This document shows positions 16,694-25,721 of a stretch of 64,000 nt of DNA, piece by piece. The notes below the pieces were generated by a model that searched no databases, was not told the origin of the DNA, and saw only the letters and a list, made by a program, of their open reading frames with translations. Positions within the stretch are counted from its first letter, which is position 1. Each line of letters starts with the position of its first letter. Source of the stretch: Leisingera aquaemixtae (lineage in GTDB: Bacteria; Pseudomonadota; Alphaproteobacteria; Rhodobacterales; Rhodobacteraceae); contig NZ_CYSR01000031.1 in assembly GCF_001458395.1 (NCBI RefSeq), positions 248,001 to 312,000 on the forward strand. Direction: 5' to 3'. The position numbers were made by a program, and so were the translations under genes.

Positions 16694-18289
16694 ATGGCTC
16701 CCAAAGTTCTCATCTCCGACAAGCTGTCTGAGGCCGCCGTCCAGATCTTCCGCGACCGCGGCATCGACGTCGACTTCCTGCCCGACGTGGGCAAGGACAA
16801 GGAAAAACTGGCGGAAATCATCGGCCAGTATGACGGCCTCGCCATCCGCTCCGCCACCAAGGTGACGGAAAAGATCCTGGAGAACGCCGATAACCTCAAG
16901 GTGATCGGCCGCGCCGGCATCGGCACCGACAACATCGACAAGGAAGCCGCCTCCAAGCGCGGCGTCATTGTGATGAACACGCCCTTCGGCAACATGATCA
17001 CCACCGCCGAACATGCCATCGCCATGATGTTCGCAGTCGCCCGCCAGCTGCCCGAGGCCTCTGCCTCCACCCATGCCGGCAAGTGGGAAAAATCCAAGTT
17101 CATGGGCGTGGAGCTGACCGCCAAGACCCTGGGCGTGATCGGCGCCGGCAACATCGGCGGCATCGTCTGCGACCGCGCCCGCGGCCTCAAGATGAAAGTG
17201 GTCGCCTATGATCCCTATCTGAGCCAGGAGAAGGCCGACAAGATGGGTGTCGAAAAGGTGGAGCTGGACGAGCTGCTGGCGCGCGCCGACTTCATCACCC
17301 TGCATGTGCCGCTGACCGACCAGACCCGCAACATCCTGTCCAAGGAAAACCTGGAGAAGACCAAGAAGGGCGTGCGTATCATCAACTGCGCCCGCGGCGG
17401 CCTGGTGGATGAGGCCGCGCTGGCGGAGCTGCTGACCTCCGGCCATGTGGCAGGCGCTGCCTTCGACGTGTTCTCTGAGGAGCCGGCCAAGGAAAACGCC
17501 CTGTTTGGCCTGCCCAACGTGGTCTGCACCCCGCACCTGGGCGCCGCCACCACCGAAGCGCAGGAAAACGTCGCCTTGCAAGTGGCAGAGCAGATGTCCA
17601 ACTACCTGCTGACCGGTGCGGTTGAAAACGCGCTCAACATGCCGTCGGTGACGGCTGAGGAAGCCAAGGTCATGGGCCCCTGGATCAAGCTTGCCGACCA
17701 CCTCGGCAGCTTCGTCGGCCAGATGACCGATGAGCCGATCAAGGCGATCAACATCCTCTATGATGGCGCGGCGGCCGGCATGAACCTGGACGCGCTGAAC
17801 TGCGCGGTGATCGCCGGCATCATGAAGCGTTCCAACCCCGAGGTGAACCTGGTCTCCGCCCCGGTGGTCGCCAAGGAGCGCGGCATCCAGATCTCCACCA
17901 CCAACCAGGACAAATCCGGCGCCTTCGATGGCTATATCAAGGTGACTGCCGTCACCTCCAAGCGCGAGCGCTCGGTGGCGGGCACCGTGTTCTCCGACGG
18001 CAAGCCGCGGTTCATCCAGATCAAGGGCATCAACATCGAGGCGGATGTGGGCGCGCATATGCTTTACACCACCAACGAGGACGTGCCGGGCATCATCGGC
18101 ACCCTGGGCCACACCCTGGGCGACAACGGCGTCAACATCGCCAACTTCACCCTGGGCCGCTCCGAGGCCGGCGGCGAGGCCATCGCGCTGCTTTACGTGG
18201 ATGAGCCCGTCCCGGCTGAGATCCGCGCCAAGCTTGCGGAAACCGGCCTGTTCAACCAGATCAAGCCGCTGGAGTTCGACGTCGTTTAA
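16694..18289 (+). CDS. serA: D-3-phosphoglycerate dehydrogenase
   Basis: SerA oxidises 3-phosphoglycerate to 3-phosphohydroxypyruvate with NAD, the first committed step of serine synthesis. At 531 residues it is the long form: substrate-binding domain (1-100 and about 285-315), Rossmann domain with LGVIGAGNIGG, catalytic arginine in NCARGGLVDEAAL, the histidine in CTPHLGAATTEAQ, an intervening allosteric domain (about 320-450) and a C-terminal ACT domain (HMLYTTNEDVPGIIGTLG onward) that binds serine for feedback in related enzymes. It is probably co-transcribed with serC and is followed by a strong terminator. Confidence 0.97.
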   Translation: MAPKVLISDKLSEAAVQIFRDRGIDVDFLPDVGKDKEKLAEIIGQYDGLAIRSATKVTEKILENADNLKVIGRAGIGTDNIDKEAASKRGVIVMNTPFGNMITTAEHAIAMMFAVARQLPEASASTHAGKWEKSKFMGVELTAKTLGVIGAGNIGGIVCDRARGLKMKVVAYDPYLSQEKADKMGVEKVELDELLARADFITLHVPLTDQTRNILSKENLEKTKKGVRIINCARGGLVDEAALAELLTSGHVAGAAFDVFSEEPAKENALFGLPNVVCTPHLGAATTEAQENVALQVAEQMSNYLLTGAVENALNMPSVTAEEAKVMGPWIKLADHLGSFVGQMTDEPIKAINILYDGAAAGMNLDALNCAVIAGIMKRSNPEVNLVSAPVVAKERGIQISTTNQDKSGAFDGYIKVTAVTSKRERSVAGTVFSDGKPRFIQIKGINIEADVGAHMLYTTNEDVPGIIGTLGHTLGDNGVNIANFTLGRSEAGGEAIALLYVDEPVPAEIRAKLAETGLFNQIKPLEFDVV

Positions 18290-18310
18290 ACGGACCTGCG
18301 CAAGACTGCC

Positions 18311-18341
18311 AAAGCCCCCGCCACCGCCGCGGGGGCTTTTT
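18311..18341. terminator. Bidirectional terminator after serA
   Basis: AAAGCCCCCGC and GCGGGGGCTTTTT form an 11-base-pair stem around CACCGCC, with A-tract and T-tract on the two sides. It serves serA and the convergent membrane-protein gene. Confidence 0.9.
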
Positions 18342-18739
18342 CAATGCCCCTTCTGGCGCGCAAACACCGCCTTTTCCGGCCGGTGCCGCAGCACAACTGC
18401 GGCAAAGATCAGCATCGACAGCAGCGCCGCCACTGACCCCGCCTGCGCCAGCCCCTCGCCGCGCTCCTGGATAGCCAGCGGAATGCCCGGCACCAGCAGC
18501 GCCAGCGCCAGCAGCGCCGCGCCCAGATGCAGACGCGGCAGCACGCCCCCGGCGGCGGCCGGCAGCAGGTGGTAATAAAACGCATAGATCGAACAGCTGA
18601 CCCAGCCCAGCAGGTTCAGATGCCCATGGGCCGGCGACAGCAGATGGTCCTGGCTCGCCGACATCTGTATGCCCCAGACCATGCCGCCAAGCGCCGACAC
18701 AACCGCGGCCAGCATAAACCACCGCGCAATTCCCTCCAT
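18341..18739 (-). CDS. Four-helix membrane protein resembling a cytochrome oxidase subunit I fragment
   Basis: The 132 residues contain about four hydrophobic helices (near 5-24, 40-62, 68-88 and 98-118). The phrase SPAHGHLNLLGWVSC recalls the histidine-bearing helices of heme-copper oxidase subunit I, and small stand-alone proteins of this kind occur widely in proteobacteria without a proven role. Heme binding is possible through the two histidines of AHGH and that of YYHLL but is not shown. The start at 18739 is supported by GGAGGGTTGGAG just upstream. It is transcribed divergently from the metallophosphoesterase. Confidence 0.68.
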   Translation of the reverse strand: MEGIARWFMLAAVVSALGGMVWGIQMSASQDHLLSPAHGHLNLLGWVSCSIYAFYYHLLPAAAGGVLPRLHLGAALLALALLVPGIPLAIQERGEGLAQAGSVAALLSMLIFAAVVLRHRPEKAVFARQKGH

Positions 18740-18893
18740 CTCCAACCCTCCCTGTTCAGATTGATGGCAAGCCGCCGTTGCTAGTAACGTGGCGCGCTCT
18801 GTCCGGATTGCCAGCCGCGCTCCCGCATTCCCGGGGTTGAGCCGGCCGGCGCAATGCGCCATCACTCCGGCAGATCCGCACAAAGGAGCCGCC

Positions 18894-19622
18894 ATGACCG
18901 CCCCCCTCTACGCCATAGGAGACATCCACGGCCAACTGGAGATGCTCGACCAGGCGCTGGCCCTGATCGAGGCCGACGGCGGCGAGGGCGCCCGCATCAT
19001 CTTCCTCGGCGATTACACTGACCGCGGCCCGGACAGCTGCGGTGTGCTTGAACGGCTCGCCGGGGGGCAGGCCGAGGGGCGCAACTGGATTTGTCTCAAG
19101 GGCAACCACGACCGGATGTTCTCGATGTTTCTGGAGGAGTACCCGCGCAACGACGCCCGCCTGCTGGTCGGCTATCACTGGCTGCATGAGCGGATCGGCG
19201 GGCTTGAGACCCTGCAGTCCTACGGGGTGGAGGTGGAAGACGGCGACCGCATCTACCAGACCCATGCCCGCGCCCGCGCCGCGGTGCCGCAGGCGCATCT
19301 GGATTTCCTGGCCGGCCTCAAACCCTGCCACCAGGAGGGTGAATTGCTCTTTGCCCATGCGGGCATCCGCCCCGGCCTGCCGCTGGCGCAGCAAAGCGAG
19401 GACGATCTGATCTGGATCCGCCAAGAGTTCCTCAACGACGAACGCGCCCACCCCTGGCTGGTGGTGCACGGCCACACCCCGGGCAGGCGGGCGGAGCACC
19501 GGGGGAACCGGGTGAACCTCGACAGCGGCGCCGGCTACAGCCGCCCGCTCAGCGCCGCGGTGTTCGAAGGCCGCGACTGCTGGCTGCTGACGGAAGCGGG
19601 CAGAGTGCCGTTGAAACCCTGA
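18894..19622 (+). CDS. Metallophosphoesterase, serine/threonine phosphatase-like
   Basis: The ordered motifs of the PPP/calcineurin-like family are present: GDIHGQ (residues 8-13), GDYTDRGPDS near 45, KGNHDRMF near 70, and the later metal histidines in FAHAGIRPG and VVHGHTPGRRAEH. It therefore binds two metal ions and hydrolyses phosphomonoesters; the natural substrate could be a phosphoprotein or diadenosine polyphosphates (ApaH relatives). AAAGGAGCC precedes the ATG. Length 242 residues. A half-copy of the palindromic repeat follows immediately after the stop. Confidence 0.9.
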   Translation: MTAPLYAIGDIHGQLEMLDQALALIEADGGEGARIIFLGDYTDRGPDSCGVLERLAGGQAEGRNWICLKGNHDRMFSMFLEEYPRNDARLLVGYHWLHERIGGLETLQSYGVEVEDGDRIYQTHARARAAVPQAHLDFLAGLKPCHQEGELLFAHAGIRPGLPLAQQSEDDLIWIRQEFLNDERAHPWLVVHGHTPGRRAEHRGNRVNLDSGAGYSRPLSAAVFEGRDCWLLTEAGRVPLKP

Positions 19623-19627
19623 TCCGC

Positions 19628-19691
19628 TTTCATCTTCCCAGAAGTACTCTGGGAGTGAGCGCCGCAAGGCGCGAGGGGGCAAAGCCCCCTC
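19628..19691. repeat. REP-like palindromic element, copy B (half element)
   Basis: TTTCATCTTCCCAGAAGTAC, continuing TCTGGGAG (19628-19655), matches the right core of the repeat family. It is followed by a GCGCC-GCAA-GGCGC hairpin and the outer hairpin GAGGGGGC-AAA-GCCCCCTC (19673-19691). The left half is missing. It lies between two convergent 3' ends. Confidence 0.65.
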
Positions 19692-19700
19692 AGCCCGTTA

Positions 19701-20747
19701 TCATGTCCAGTCCAGCACCACCTTGCCGCTGGAGCCGGATTTCATCGCCGCAAAGCCTTCGGCGAAATCATCCACCCCGAACCGGTGGGTGATCACCCGG
19801 CTTACATCCAGCCCGTTCTGCAGCATGGCAATCATCTTGTACCAGGTCTCGAACATCTCGCGCCCGTAGACCCCTTTGAGGGTGATCGCCTTAAACACGA
19901 TCCGCGACCAGTCGACCGGCGACTTGCCCGGCGGAATGCCCAGGAGCGCAATCTTGCCGCCCATCACCAGCGCCTCCACCATCTGATCCAGTGCGGCCTG
20001 CGAACCGGACATCTCCAGCCCGACGTCAAACCCCTGCTTCATGCCCAACTCCCGGATCACGTCCTGCAGCTCTTCTTTAGACACATCCACCGTGCGCACC
20101 GCCGGCACCACATGCGCAGCCAGCTTCAAACGGTCCGGGTTGATGTCGGTAATCACCACATGCCGCGCCCCGGCGTGTTTCGCCACTGCCGCTGCCATGA
20201 TGCCAATGGGGCCTGCTCCGGTGATCAGGACATCCTCACCCAAAAGATCAAAGCTCAACGCCGTGTGCACCGCATTGCCCAGGGGGTCCAGGATCGCGCC
20301 GATCTCGTCCGGAATGTCATCCGGCAGCGGCACCACGTTAAAGGCCGGCAGCTTCAGGTACTCGGCGAATGCCCCCTGCTCATTCACCCCGATGCCGCGG
20401 GTGCCGGGGTCCAGGTGAAACTTGCCGGCGCGGCTCTGGCGCGAGTCCGTCTTGATCAGATGCCCCTCGCCGGAGCAGCGCTGCCCCACCGCCAGATCGG
20501 TGACATTGCGGCCGATCTCGACGATCTCGCCCGCGAACTCATGGCCGGTGATCATCGGCACCGGCACGGTGTGCGCGGCCCAGTCGTCCCAGTTCCAGAT
20601 GTGGATGTCGGTGCCGCAGATGCCGGTCTTCTTCACCTTGATCAGCACCTCGTCCGGGCCAATCTCCGGCACCGGCGCCTGTACCATCCACAGGCCTTCC
20701 TCCGGGCGGCTCTTTTCCAGCGCCTTCATCGTGTTCGGACGGCTCAT
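19701..20747 (-). CDS. tdh: L-threonine 3-dehydrogenase lacking the structural zinc site
   Basis: Tdh oxidises L-threonine to 2-amino-3-ketobutyrate with NAD. It is a medium-chain dehydrogenase: the catalytic zinc ligands are in [11 protein letters not shown] (C44) and ITGHEFAGE (H69, E70), and the nucleotide-binding motif is [20 protein letters not shown]. The C-terminus ([20 protein letters not shown]) is very close to E. coli Tdh. The lobe that normally holds four structural-zinc cysteines aligns without gaps but has K99, S102, S105 and D113 instead. The ATG overlaps the kbl stop by four bases, so the two genes are translationally coupled. A second ATG (M7) would match the E. coli start. 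Confidence 0.93.
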   Translation of the reverse strand: MSRPNTMKALEKSRPEEGLWMVQAPVPEIGPDEVLIKVKKTGICGTDIHIWNWDDWAAHTVPVPMITGHEFAGEIVEIGRNVTDLAVGQRCSGEGHLIKTDSRQSRAGKFHLDPGTRGIGVNEQGAFAEYLKLPAFNVVPLPDDIPDEIGAILDPLGNAVHTALSFDLLGEDVLITGAGPIGIMAAAVAKHAGARHVVITDINPDRLKLAAHVVPAVRTVDVSKEELQDVIRELGMKQGFDVGLEMSGSQAALDQMVEALVMGGKIALLGIPPGKSPVDWSRIVFKAITLKGVYGREMFETWYKMIAMLQNGLDVSRVITHRFGVDDFAEGFAAMKSGSSGKVVLDWT

Positions 20748-21931
20748 GACACAATCCCCAGTTCCTTGCCCACCTTGCCGAACGCCGCCAGCGCCCGGTC
20801 CAGTTCCTCCCGCGTCAGCGCCGCGTTCATCTGGGTGCGGATACGGGCCTGCCCGCGCGGCACCACCGGGAAGAAGAAGCCGGAGACATAGACGCCTTCG
20901 TCAAACAGCCTTGCCGCCATATCCTGCGCCAGATGCGCCTCGCCCAGCATCACCGGGATAATCGGATGCTCACCCGGCAGCAGGTCAAAGCCCAGTTTTT
21001 CCAGCCCCGCGCGCCAGTATTTCGCGTTCTCGAACAGCCGCGCCCGCAGGTCGTCCCCTTCTTCCACCAGCTGGATCGCCTCCAGCCCGGCAGCAACAAT
21101 CGATGGCGGCAGCGAATTGGAGAACAGATAGGGCCGCGCCCGCTGCCGCAGCAGGTCGATCACTGGCTGCGGCCCGGCGATATAACCGCCGATGGCCCCC
21201 CCAAGTGCTTTGCCCAAGGTTCCCGTCAGGATGTCCGCGTCCACTCCGAAATGCTCCGGCGTGCCGGCGCCGGTCTTGCCCATGAAGCCGGTGGCGTGGC
21301 AGTCGTCCACCATCACGATGGCATCGTATTTGTCCGCCAGCGCCCGGATCTCCGGCAGCTTGGCCAGATAGCCGTCCATCGAGAACACGCCGTCGGTGGC
21401 AATCATGATATGCCGCGCGCCGTCCTCGCGGGCCTGCTTCAGCCAGGCCTCCAGGTCGTTCATATCGCTGTTCAGGTAACGGTAGCGCTTGGCCTTGCAC
21501 AGCCGGATGCCGTCGATGATCGACGCATGGTTCAGCGAGTCCGAGATGATCGCATCCTCCGGCCCCAACAATGGCTCGAACAGTCCGCCATTGGCGTCGA
21601 AACAGGCTGCAAACAGGATCGCGTCATCCTTGCCCAGGAACTTCGCCAGCCGCTGCTCCAGCTCCCGGTGGATATCCTGGGTGCCGCAGATGAACCGGAC
21701 AGAGGCCATGCCGAAGCCTTTCGGCTCCATCGCGTCCTTGGCGGCTTTGATCAGGGCGGGGTGGTCGGCCAAGCCCAGATAGTTGTTGGCGCACAGGTTG
21801 ATCACCTGACGCCCGCCAACCGTGATCTCGCCCCCCTGCGGGGAGGTGATCATTCGCTCGCGCTTGTACAGCCCCTCGGCCTCGATCTGGGCCAGCGTGT
21901 CGGAGATGTCGGTCAGAAAAGCAGTGGACAT
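20744..21931 (-). CDS. kbl: Glycine C-acetyltransferase (2-amino-3-ketobutyrate CoA ligase)
   Basis: Kbl splits 2-amino-3-ketobutyrate with CoA into glycine and acetyl-CoA, completing threonine degradation started by Tdh. It is an alpha-oxoamine synthase with [17 protein letters not shown] near residue 45, the cofactor aspartate in [12 protein letters not shown], and the PLP lysine in [15 protein letters not shown]. At 395 residues it has the family length. AGGGAG lies eight bases before the ATG at 21931. It is the first gene of a kbl-tdh operon. Confidence 0.97.
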   Translation of the reverse strand: MSTAFLTDISDTLAQIEAEGLYKRERMITSPQGGEITVGGRQVINLCANNYLGLADHPALIKAAKDAMEPKGFGMASVRFICGTQDIHRELEQRLAKFLGKDDAILFAACFDANGGLFEPLLGPEDAIISDSLNHASIIDGIRLCKAKRYRYLNSDMNDLEAWLKQAREDGARHIMIATDGVFSMDGYLAKLPEIRALADKYDAIVMVDDCHATGFMGKTGAGTPEHFGVDADILTGTLGKALGGAIGGYIAGPQPVIDLLRQRARPYLFSNSLPPSIVAAGLEAIQLVEEGDDLRARLFENAKYWRAGLEKLGFDLLPGEHPIIPVMLGEAHLAQDMAARLFDEGVYVSGFFFPVVPRGQARIRTQMNAALTREELDRALAAFGKVGKELGIVS

Positions 21932-22094
21932 GCGCAAACTCCCTTGGTGTCTCGAGTCGCACGTCTAGCATAGCGGATGCGTTTCCGGAATACAGGATTT
22001 CAGGATCGCGGAAAAAAATCCGTGAAACTGGACACGGCCGGTGAAATTCCGCCAAACCGGACTATCTGCCCCCGAATTAGGGAGGATTGCAGAC

Positions 22095-22496
22095 ATGGCA
22101 CGGGTGACAGGAATTGGCGGTGTATTCATCAAGGCGCGCGGCGACGCCAAGGCGCTGGCGGCGTGGTACAGCGAGCACCTGGGGCTGGAGCTGACGGAGT
22201 TCGGCGGCGCCATCCTCAACTGGCAGGACGACACGGCAGAGGACGGCGGCCTCACCGTCTGGGGCACCGCCGATCCGGACGGGACCTGGTTCGCGCCCAG
22301 CACCGCCACCTTCATGATCAACTACCGGGTCGACGACATGGACGGCATGATCGAACAGCTGACCAAGGCAGGCATCCCCATCCAACAAGGCCCGGACTCC
22401 CATGAAAACGGCCGCTTTGCTTGGATCCTGGACCCCGAGGGCAACAAGGTGGAGCTGTGGGAGCCCAAGCTCTGGGACGAGAAGAACAAGGGCTGA
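22095..22496 (+). CDS. VOC family (glyoxalase-like) protein
   Basis: This is a 133-residue single vicinal-oxygen-chelate module pair: an N-terminal beta-alpha-beta unit (GIGGVFIKARGDAKALAAWY, then EHLGLEL) and a C-terminal half ending WILDPEGNKVELWEP, the usual metal-glutamate signature. The substrate cannot be told from sequence; the family includes glyoxalases, dioxygenases and resistance proteins. GGAGGATTG precedes the ATG at 22095. It converges with the cold-shock gene. Confidence 0.87.
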   Translation: MARVTGIGGVFIKARGDAKALAAWYSEHLGLELTEFGGAILNWQDDTAEDGGLTVWGTADPDGTWFAPSTATFMINYRVDDMDGMIEQLTKAGIPIQQGPDSHENGRFAWILDPEGNKVELWEPKLWDEKNKG

Positions 22497-22518
22497 CAGG
22501 CCAAAAGAAAACCGGGCC

Positions 22519-22552
22519 AAAAGAAAACGCGGCCCCCTTTCAGGGACCGCGC
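22519..22552 (-). terminator. Rho-independent terminator of the cold-shock gene
   Basis: Read on the minus strand, GCGCGGTCCC, TGAAAG and GGGGCCGCG form a strong stem followed by TTTTCTTTT. Confidence 0.8.
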
Positions 22553-22576
22553 TTCCGATCTGCAATACTGCGTGGC

Positions 22577-22783
22577 TTATGCCAGCTGCAGGTTCACCGC
22601 CGACTCGCGGCCGTCACGGCCTGCTTCGATGTCGAAGGTGACTTTCTGGTTGTCCGCCAGGCCGGTCAGGCCGGAACGCTCAACAGCGGAAATGTGCACG
22701 AACACATCTTTGCTGCCGCCGTCGGGTGCGATGAAGCCGAAGCCTTTGGTGGTGTTGAACCATTTTACGGTGCCAGTGGCCAT
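22577..22783 (-). CDS. Cold-shock domain protein
   Basis: At 68 residues this is a single CspA-type OB fold that binds single-stranded RNA and DNA. RNP1 (KGFGFIAPD) and RNP2 (VFVHIS) are both intact, and the N-terminus [16 protein letters not shown] is classic. The ATG at 22783 is preceded by AGGAGAC. About 270 bases upstream are gene-free on this strand, room for the long structured 5' leader such genes often have; no specific thermosensor fold was identified. Which of the several csp paralogues of this group it is cannot be decided. Confidence 0.95.
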   Translation of the reverse strand: MATGTVKWFNTTKGFGFIAPDGGSKDVFVHISAVERSGLTGLADNQKVTFDIEAGRDGRESAVNLQLA

Positions 22784-23057
22784 ATCCGTAGTCTCCTGAT
22801 GATTGCTGCCCGCGGAAGTGCGGCAGCCTGGCGTAGTCGGTCTGGATCGAGAGACTGAAAACGCCGCAGAGCGGGAGACAGTGGATCGACAAGAATAACG
22901 TAAGCGGACCACATATGGGCCGTTGTCCCGAGTCGTTCAAGGGCTTTGTTCGCATAAAATCCGATAAGGGGCTTTCCTGCCGATGCAGGCTGTCAAACCG
23001 CTTCCACGTTTTCCCGCAACGACTCTCGCAGGTTTCGCCTGAACGCACTCACCAGCG

Positions 23058-23624
23058 TCAGGCATTCTTTACAATCAGAAACACCCGCGCGGGCCCCTCG
23101 GGAGCGGTGATGGAATGCGCGACATCAGCGGCATAGCGGGCAGTATCGCCGGCCCGCAGCTGGTCCTTGGCATTACCGGAACTCACCGCGATCTCCCCCT
23201 CCAGCACCGTCAGCTGCTCCACCGCGCCGCGGGTGTGCGGCTGGCTGACCAGCGCGCCGCCCTGGTCGAACCGGATGTCATAAACCTCATGCCCGCCGGC
23301 CTCTTCCGGCGGCGACAGGATGCGGATGCGGCAGCCCTGGCCCATGTTCTCGATCTTGGGCACGTCGGCGGCGCGCAGCACTTCGATCCGGTCCTGCATA
23401 TCGGCCGCTTCCAGCAGCCCGGCAAAGTCCACCTGCAGTGCGCGGGTCAGGTTCCACAGCGTCGCAATGGTGGGGGAGCTTTCGCCGCGCTCGATCTGGC
23501 TCACCATCGAGCGGCTGACGCCGGAGAGATTCGCCACTGCCTCGAGGCTCAGGCCTTGGGCGCGGCGGGCCTCCTTCAGGCGGGCGGGCAGCAGGGTCAG
23601 GATATCGTCTGTGTTTTCCGTCAT
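23058..23624 (-). CDS. XRE-family regulator with C-terminal cupin domain
   Basis: Residues 12-65 hold an XRE/Cro helix-turn-helix (RLKEARRAQGLSLEAVANLS, then GVSRSMVSQIERGESSPT). Residues 110-185 form a cupin fold (HTRGAVEQLTVLEGEI and RAGDTARYAADVAHSI). Regulators of this PuuR/SutR-like layout sense small molecules through the cupin and often control amino-acid or sulfur genes. It is divergent from the thiolase gene with 203 bases between, making that gene and itself the likely targets. The start at 23624 was chosen because upstream codons are arginine-rich and unlike the family. Confidence 0.88.
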   Translation of the reverse strand: MTENTDDILTLLPARLKEARRAQGLSLEAVANLSGVSRSMVSQIERGESSPTIATLWNLTRALQVDFAGLLEAADMQDRIEVLRAADVPKIENMGQGCRIRILSPPEEAGGHEVYDIRFDQGGALVSQPHTRGAVEQLTVLEGEIAVSSGNAKDQLRAGDTARYAADVAHSITAPEGPARVFLIVKNA

Positions 23625-23692
23625 GACGGATTCTCTGCGCCGAAGCGGCTGATTCGTCAAATGTTCCCGCAGACGGCGATGCCGCGCTGCGG

Positions 23693-23722
23693 CGGTGCAC
23701 AGGTGGTGTACAGCCGGTGCAC
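23693..23722. promoter_or_regulatory. Paired CGGTGCAC boxes, candidate operator
   Basis: CGGTGCAC occurs at 23693-23700 and again at 23715-23722, exactly 22 bases apart, with a related TGGTGTACA between them. The pair sits in the divergent control region of the XRE-cupin regulator and the thiolase. Two helical turns of spacing suits a dimer or tetramer of an XRE protein. Confidence 0.4.
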
Positions 23723-23827
23723 GGGGGGTGACAGCCAGGCGACGCCGCGTTTTGATGACGGCACGTATCAGCAGACAGATCAATGCTGCGGGTGCATGAT
23801 GGGGGAAATCTGACGAGGAGAGAGACT

Positions 23828-25003
23828 ATGAATGACATCGTGATCCTGGATGGCGCCCGCACCGCCATCGGCACTTTTGGCGGCGCGCTGGCGGGCACTG
23901 CGCCGATCGACCTGGCCACCACGGTCTCCAAGGCCGCGCTGGAACGCTCCGGCGTCGAAGGCGGCCAGATCGGCCATGTGGTGTTTGGCCATATCATCAA
24001 CACAGAGCCGCGCGACATGTACCTGAGCCGGGTTGCCGCAATGCAGGCCGGAGTGCCGGATGCGGTTCCGGCGATGAACGTCAACCGCCTTTGCGGCTCC
24101 GGCGTGCAAGCAATTATCTCTGCTTATCAATCGCTTGCCATGGGCGACGCCGAGTTCGCGCTGGCCGGCGGCGCCGAAAACATGTCGCGCAGCCCCTACA
24201 TCATCCAGCAAAGCCGCTGGGGCGCGAAGATGGGCGACGTGAAGTCGCTCGACATGATGCTGGGCGCGCTGAACTGTCCCTTCGGCACCGGCCATATGGG
24301 GGTGACGGCAGAGAATGTGGCGGATGAGCATGAAATCACCCGCGAACAGATGGATGAGTTCGCACTTACCAGCCAGACCCGCACGGCGGCAGCGATCGAG
24401 GCCGGGCACTTCAAGTCGCAGATCACCCCCGTGGAGGTGAAGGTGAAACGCGACCTGGTGCCGTTCGAGGTGGACGAACACCCCAAGGCCACCACGCCGG
24501 AAGCGCTGGCCGGGCTGAGGGCGGTGTTCCAGAAGGACGGCCGCGTAACCGCGGGAAATGCCAGCGGAATCAACGACGGTGCGGCGGCCATGGTGCTGGC
24601 CACGGCTGCGGCGGCAGAGAAGGCGGGGCTGAAGCCCAAGGCGCGGATTCTGGGGTACGCCCATGCCGGCGTGCGCCCCGAGGTGATGGGGATCGGTCCG
24701 GTGCCCGCGGTACGCAACCTATTGGAAAAAACCGGCCTGTCGGCTGGCGACTTCGACGTGATCGAGTCCAACGAAGCCTTTGCCGCGCAGGCGCTGGCAG
24801 TGAACAAAGAACTGGGGCTGGACCCGGCCAAGGTGAACCCCAACGGCGGCGCCATTGCACTGGGGCATCCGGTGGGGGCCACAGGTGCCATTATCACCCT
24901 GAAAACGCTTTATGAACTGGAGCGGACCGGCGGTTCCAAGGGGCTGATCACGATGTGCATCGGCGGTGGTCAAGGTATCGCGCTGGCGATCGAGCGGCTT
25001 TGA
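23828..25003 (+). CDS. Acetyl-CoA C-acyltransferase (thiolase family)
   Basis: Thiolase of 391 residues: the acylated cysteine is in NRLCGSGVQAI (about C90), the histidine in GGAIALGHPVGATGA, and the second cysteine in TMCIGGGQGIALAIERL. It either condenses two acetyl-CoA (PhaA/AtoB-like) or cleaves 3-ketoacyl-CoA in beta-oxidation or beta-ketoadipate degradation (BktB/PcaF-like); the sequence alone does not decide. The start at 23828 is preceded by GAGGAGAGAG. It stands alone apart from the divergent XRE-cupin gene, so no phaB or degradative operon guides the choice. Confidence 0.92.
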   Translation: MNDIVILDGARTAIGTFGGALAGTAPIDLATTVSKAALERSGVEGGQIGHVVFGHIINTEPRDMYLSRVAAMQAGVPDAVPAMNVNRLCGSGVQAIISAYQSLAMGDAEFALAGGAENMSRSPYIIQQSRWGAKMGDVKSLDMMLGALNCPFGTGHMGVTAENVADEHEITREQMDEFALTSQTRTAAAIEAGHFKSQITPVEVKVKRDLVPFEVDEHPKATTPEALAGLRAVFQKDGRVTAGNASGINDGAAAMVLATAAAAEKAGLKPKARILGYAHAGVRPEVMGIGPVPAVRNLLEKTGLSAGDFDVIESNEAFAAQALAVNKELGLDPAKVNPNGGAIALGHPVGATGAIITLKTLYELERTGGSKGLITMCIGGGQGIALAIERL

Positions 25004-25012
25004 CGGCACGCG

Positions 25013-25046
25013 CGGCAAGGGGCGGTTTCAAAGCTGCGCCTTGCCG
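25013..25046 (+). terminator. Imperfect terminator hairpin after the thiolase
   Basis: CGGCAAGG (25013-25020) pairs with CCTTGCCG (25039-25046), and the stem extends inward imperfectly (GGCGG with CTGCG). Only a weak T-run (CTTTTAC, near 25057) follows. Confidence 0.5.
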
Positions 25047-25257
25047 GGCTGTACGGCTTTTACGAAGAAATTATGTGATTGAGATATACAGGTAATGCAA
25101 TTTTAAGTAGAAACAAGTATCCCTTATGAACGCATGACGGTTCACGGTGGTTTCGAGACTACGCTTCGCGATTTACCTGTCAGGGGCAAAAGAACAGCCG
25201 TGAATGCGCTAAGATCGCGTGATCCCGGCACCAGCCACGCCGGTACAGGGTATCTAA

Positions 25258-25644
25258 GTGACAGCCAAAGTTTTGCTTCTGGAGGATGACGCCGGCGTCC
25301 GCTTCACCTTCAACATGGCGCTGCAGGAAGCGGGATATGATGTTACCGCCGTCACCAGCTGCAGCGACGCCATCTCTGCGTTGACCGAATTGCCCCTGGA
25401 CGTGCTGGTGCTGGACCTGAAGATCGGGGAGGAGATGTCGCTGCCGGTGGCAGATTATGCCGCCCTGCTGCGCCCGGATATTCCAGTGGTCTGCATCACC
25501 GGCAGCCGCCTGTTTTCGGGCGGCGAATTGTTCAACCTCAGCCGCAATATCCGCTGGGTGCTGCGAAAACCGGTCAATCTGTCCGATCTCCTCAGCATGG
25601 TCGACCATGTGACCGGGCGGGTTCCCGCCATGGCGGCAAGCTGA
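25258..25644 (+). CDS. Single-domain response regulator (CheY-like receiver)
   Basis: The 128 residues form one receiver domain with the acidic pair D10-D11 (LLLEDDAGVR), phosphoacceptor D53 (VLVLDLK), T81 (VCITGSR) and K104 (VLRKPVNLSD). There is no output domain. The start is GTG. It faces the PAS histidine kinase gene tail to tail, with the CheB-CheR hybrid beyond, and is probably a phosphate relay or reporter partner of that kinase. An AT-rich upstream stretch with TTGAGA, a 17-base gap and TTTAAG (25079-25107) is a weak promoter candidate. Confidence 0.9.
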   Translation: MTAKVLLLEDDAGVRFTFNMALQEAGYDVTAVTSCSDAISALTELPLDVLVLDLKIGEEMSLPVADYAALLRPDIPVVCITGSRLFSGGELFNLSRNIRWVLRKPVNLSDLLSMVDHVTGRVPAMAAS

Positions 25645-25721
25645 CAAGGGCGGCGAGGCGGGTCTTTGGGGGCCCTTCCGGATGGTCCGGTCTGCTTGGT
25701 CTGGCGGTCGCGCTGCCGGCC

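Noticed and set aside
23058-25003. Polyhydroxybutyrate operon
   Set aside because: Only a thiolase is present; no phaB or phaC is adjacent, so a PHB role is not supported over beta-oxidation.
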